Assembly (NCBI GenBank): GCA_000432335.1
Contig: HF995373.1
Span: 31,942 to 55,680, forward strand
DNA from: Firmicutes bacterium CAG:646
GTDB lineage: Bacteria > Bacillota > Clostridia > Lachnospirales > Lachnospiraceae
Direction: 5' to 3'
Length of the DNA stretch: 23,739 nucleotides
A model generated the notes under the pieces. It did no database searches and had not been told where the DNA came from. It saw only the letters and a program-made list of their open reading frames with translations. Both the position numbers and the translations under genes were made by a program. The number at the start of each line of letters is the position of its first letter. Positions within the stretch are counted from its first letter, which is position 1. Positions 21,249-23,739 of the stretch are shown one piece after another.

Positions 21249-23072
21249 ATGAGTAAAGATAACAAAAAGAAAAAACATTCTGCTTCTCTTCTGAAGAGAT
21301 TATTCGGAGGAAAGAGCAAGAAAGAGGAAATGGATCTTATGCAGGAGGAGCTGCTTCAGAGCCCCTTCCGTACGATTGTAAGAAACTTTCTGGATAACAA
21401 ACTGGCATTAGGAGCGGTAATCGTATTTTTGACGATTTTCCTGATCGTATTGATCGGACCGATTTTTGCGCCGACAGATCTGAACGAAAGTGAAGAGACA
21501 CAGACGAATATAGCGCCGGGACGGAATATGATGGATGTTCCCAAGGAACTGGCAGGCAATGTAAAAGAGATTGCTACCGGAGCTACGTTCAGTATTGGTG
21601 TGGATAATGATGGCAAGGTTTACGTATGGGGTAAAACCAAGATCAGTAAAAAAGTAGATATTGCCAAAGATATGCCTTCTCAGAAAGAGCTGGGGCATGT
21701 AGTGTCTGTAGCGGCAGGTTTCGACCACGTAATGGCTCTCAATGATGAGGGAGAGATCATCAGCTGGGGAAGTAACCGTATGGGACAGACCAAGGCTCCT
21801 TCCGAAGTGGGAAGAAAGAAGATCGTTCAGATCGCCGCAGGATATCAGATGTCTTATGCGCTGACCGAAGGCGGAGAAATTATCAACTGGGGAAATGACA
21901 ACCTGAATGATGTAAATGTTACCCGTAAAAAAGGTGACGGTCATATTAAGAAAATCGCAGTTTCCAATACTACGCTGATGGCGCTTAAGGATGACGGAAC
22001 CGTAGTGCATATGGGTAACCAGAAGTCTGACGTAAGCCGTGTGCCGGAAGATCTTACCGGTGTGGTGGACATTGCAGCTACGACCAACGCAGTTGCCGCT
22101 TTGAAAGAAGACGGAAGTCTTGTGATTTGGGGCAAGGGAAATCAGAGTGAAAAAGAAGTGCCGGAAATGGATGGAAAAATCGTTTCCATGATTGGTGGAC
22201 GCTACCATTTCACAGCGCTGACAGATAAAGGAAATGTGTATTCCTGGGGTGAGAACAATTATCACCAGACGGATGTGCCGTCTTCCGCAAAGAATGTGAG
22301 CGCCATCTATGGCGGTTATTATCAGAACTATGCAGTAACAGAAAGCGGTGATGTAAAGATCTGGGGTCTGAAGGGATATCTTTTGGGAACAGATGAGCTG
22401 GGACGTGACGTATTTGGACGTCTGTTAAATGGTGGACGCATGACCATGACTATTGGTGCGGTAGCCGTTATCATTTCTACGCTGATCGGTATTATCATCG
22501 GAGGTATTTCCGGATTCTTTGGCGGCTGGGTGGACATTATCCTGCAGCGTATCACGGAGATCGTAGCTTCTCTGCCATTCCTTCCGATGGCGATGATCCT
22601 GAATGCGATTATTGGAAACAGTTTGTCCGAGGGAGCGAGAATCTTCCTGATCATGGTTATTCTGGGACTTTTGAGCTGGCCGAACCTTGCCCGTCTGGTA
22701 CGTGCGCAGGTATTGGCTGAGCGAGAAAAAGAATTTGTTACTGCGGCAAACGCTATGGGTGTAAAGAGAAGCTCCATCGTATTCCGCCATATTATTCCGA
22801 ACGTGATCTCTGTTATCATTGTTTCTGCAACACTGGATTTTGCAAGTTGTATGCTGACAGAGTCTACCCTGTCTTTCCTGGGATTTGGTGTAAAACTGCC
22901 TCGTCCTACCTGGGGTAATATTCTGAATGGATGCGTAAGTTCTGTCGTTATCCAGAACTACTGGTGGAGATGGGTATTCCCGGCAATCATGCTGAGTATC
23001 TGCGTAATCTGTATCAACTTGATCGGTGATGGTCTGAGAGATGCCATCGATCCGAAATCAAACGAGAAATAA
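21249..23072 (+). CDS. Peptide ABC transporter permease, OppC/DppC-like, carrying an inserted seven-repeat RCC1-like beta-propeller
   Basis: This is the second membrane subunit. The permease parts are normal: a cytoplasmic N-terminus rich in Lys/Glu (1-50), TM1 (about 53-73), the conserved LGTDELGRDVFGRLLNGGR block (379-397) that starts the core, further membrane segments from about 399, the EAA loop EREKEFVTAANAMG (491-504) with IVFRHIIPNV, and the family ending LIGDGLRDAIDPK. Typical OppC proteins have about 300 residues; this one has 607. The extra ~270 residues (105-373) lie between TM1 and the GTDELGRD block, which places them outside the membrane. They consist of seven RCC1-like repeats. 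Reading frame and codon use continue smoothly through the insert, so it is neither a frameshift nor a chimeric assembly by any sign visible. A GGAGAG ribosome binding site precedes the ATG. Permease identity is firm; the insert's role is unknown. Confidence 0.93.
   Translation: MSKDNKKKKHSASLLKRLFGGKSKKEEMDLMQEELLQSPFRTIVRNFLDNKLALGAVIVFLTIFLIVLIGPIFAPTDLNESEETQTNIAPGRNMMDVPKELAGNVKEIATGATFSIGVDNDGKVYVWGKTKISKKVDIAKDMPSQKELGHVVSVAAGFDHVMALNDEGEIISWGSNRMGQTKAPSEVGRKKIVQIAAGYQMSYALTEGGEIINWGNDNLNDVNVTRKKGDGHIKKIAVSNTTLMALKDDGTVVHMGNQKSDVSRVPEDLTGVVDIAATTNAVAALKEDGSLVIWGKGNQSEKEVPEMDGKIVSMIGGRYHFTALTDKGNVYSWGENNYHQTDVPSSAKNVSAIYGGYYQNYAVTESGDVKIWGLKGYLLGTDELGRDVFGRLLNGGRMTMTIGAVAVIISTLIGIIIGGISGFFGGWVDIILQRITEIVASLPFLPMAMILNAIIGNSLSEGARIFLIMVILGLLSWPNLARLVRAQVLAEREKEFVTAANAMGVKRSSIVFRHIIPNVISVIIVSATLDFASCMLTESTLSFLGFGVKLPRPTWGNILNGCVSSVVIQNYWWRWVFPAIMLSICVICINLIGDGLRDAIDPKSNEK
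21561..22367 (+). repeat. Seven RCC1-like repeats encoding a beta-propeller within the OppC-like permease
   Basis: The repeats begin at residues 105, 151, 192, 233, 272, 311 and 350 of the permease, spaced 39-46 residues. Each follows the pattern (V/I)xxIAAGxxxxxALxxDGxVxxWG. The closing WG is at 127-128, 173-174, 214-215, 294-295, 333-334 and 372-373; in the fourth repeat it is replaced by MG (255-256). This is the pattern of the shorter bacterial RCC1 repeats. Seven copies equal the number of blades in the RCC1 propeller, so the domain appears complete. The copies are diverged at the DNA level, so the array is old and not a recent slippage product. Confidence 0.88.
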
Positions 23073-23088
23073 TTAGGAGGAGAACACA

Positions 23089-23739
23089 ATGGCATTATTA
23101 GAGATTCATGATCTGCATACCTTTTTTAAGACAAAAAAGGGTACAGTGAAAGCGGTAAACGGTGTCTCCTATTCTGTAGAACCCGGAAAGACACTGGGTG
23201 TCGTGGGAGAAAGCGGCAGCGGTAAGAGTGTGTCTGCCATGAGTATCCTGAAACTTCTGGACGGCAACGGATATATTGACAGCGGTACGATCACTTTTGA
23301 CGGAAAGAATCTGGCAGACGTATCTTTGAAAGATATGTGTAAGATTCGTGGAAATGATATTTCTGTTATCTTTCAGGAGCCGATGACCAGTCTGAACCCT
23401 ATTTTTACAATCGAGAGACAGCTGAGCGAGCCTTTCAGAATTCATCAGAAGATGAGTAAGAAAGAGGCGAAAGAGAAAGTGGTGGAGATGCTTCGCGACG
23501 TTCGTATTCCGAATCCGGAAGCAGTGGCAAAACAGTATCCTCACCAGCTTTCCGGCGGTATGCGTCAGCGTGTCATGATCGCCATGGCGCTGGCATGTCA
23601 GCCGAAGCTTCTGATCGCCGATGAGCCAACTACAGCTTTGGACGTTACGATTCAGGCGCAGATCCTGAAATTGATGAATATCCTGAAAAAAGAGAAAGGA
23701 ACTTCCATTCTGTTTATCACCCATGATCTGGGCGTTATC
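23089..23739 (+). CDS. Peptide ABC transporter ATP-binding protein, OppD/DppD-like (cut by window end)
   Basis: This ATPase powers the importer from the cytoplasm. The 217 codons in the window include Walker A GESGSGKS, the Q-loop in IFQEPMTSLNP, the signature LSGGMRQRV, Walker B LLIADEPTTALD and the switch histidine in FITHDLGV. LSGGMRQRV and PMTSLNP are typical of the peptide/nickel OppD-DppD branch. A full protein would have about 330 residues, so roughly a third lies beyond the window, including the C-terminal OppD-type region. GGAGGAG lies just before the ATG, 16 bases after the OppC stop. An OppF gene is expected next. Confidence 0.94.
   Translation, partial: MALLEIHDLHTFFKTKKGTVKAVNGVSYSVEPGKTLGVVGESGSGKSVSAMSILKLLDGNGYIDSGTITFDGKNLADVSLKDMCKIRGNDISVIFQEPMTSLNPIFTIERQLSEPFRIHQKMSKKEAKEKVVEMLRDVRIPNPEAVAKQYPHQLSGGMRQRVMIAMALACQPKLLIADEPTTALDVTIQAQILKLMNILKKEKGTSILFITHDLGVI

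Noticed and set aside
21249..23072. Fusion of two genes by assembly error for the long OppC-like protein
   Set aside because: The N-terminal TM1 and C-terminal core both belong to one OppC, the frame is open throughout, and the insert sits at a loop, which is unlike a random join.

Overview
The window reads as chromosomal DNA of an anaerobic, low-to-mid GC Gram-positive bacterium, most likely a gut Clostridia/Lachnospiraceae member. The reasons are strong AGGAGG-type ribosome binding sites, Gram-positive lipoprotein signals, a GlpP antiterminator, a PPi-type phosphofructokinase and a biotin-dependent sodium-pump decarboxylase cluster. The organism assignment is inference. Eighteen genes are seen. 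The last is cut by the window end. No tRNA, rRNA, CRISPR array, transposase or phage gene was found.

Layout. (1) 96-2921, plus strand: a secreted D,D-carboxypeptidase, a GlpP-type antiterminator, and a zinc-ribbon/membrane/YARHG protein. (2) 3018-4385, minus strand: a MATE exporter, sharing a bidirectional terminator with the YARHG gene. (3) 4592-9067, plus strand: a MarR regulator overlapping a heterodimeric ABC exporter pair, with a perfect 12-bp palindrome over the predicted transcription start. (4) 9092-10315: a PPi-type phosphofructokinase. (5) 10437-15790: a five-gene set comprising an acyl-CoA-type carboxyltransferase, a lipoprotein-type gamma subunit, a biotin carrier, the sodium-pumping beta subunit and an OadA-type carboxyltransferase. 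It ends at a strong terminator. (6) 15791-16478: a non-coding stretch with that terminator, two oppositely oriented ~93-bp palindromic elements and a consensus promoter. (7) 16479 to the end: an M3 oligoendopeptidase, then a peptide-type ABC importer (lipoprotein binding protein, OppB, OppC and the start of OppD).

How the genes work together. The decarboxylase set would turn decarboxylation of one or two carboxy acids into a Na+ gradient, or shuttle carboxyl groups between them through the shared biotin carrier. The PPi-type phosphofructokinase upstream would save ATP in glycolysis. The importer would bring in oligopeptides for the cytoplasmic M3 peptidase next door. The MarR/ABC pair looks like a self-regulated drug or toxic-compound export unit.

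The most unusual object is the OppC-type permease at 21249-23072. It is about twice the usual length because a complete set of seven RCC1-like beta-propeller repeats (about 270 residues) sits in the extracytoplasmic loop between its first and second membrane segments, exactly where the binding protein would dock. This is the best candidate in the window for an undescribed variant of a known system.
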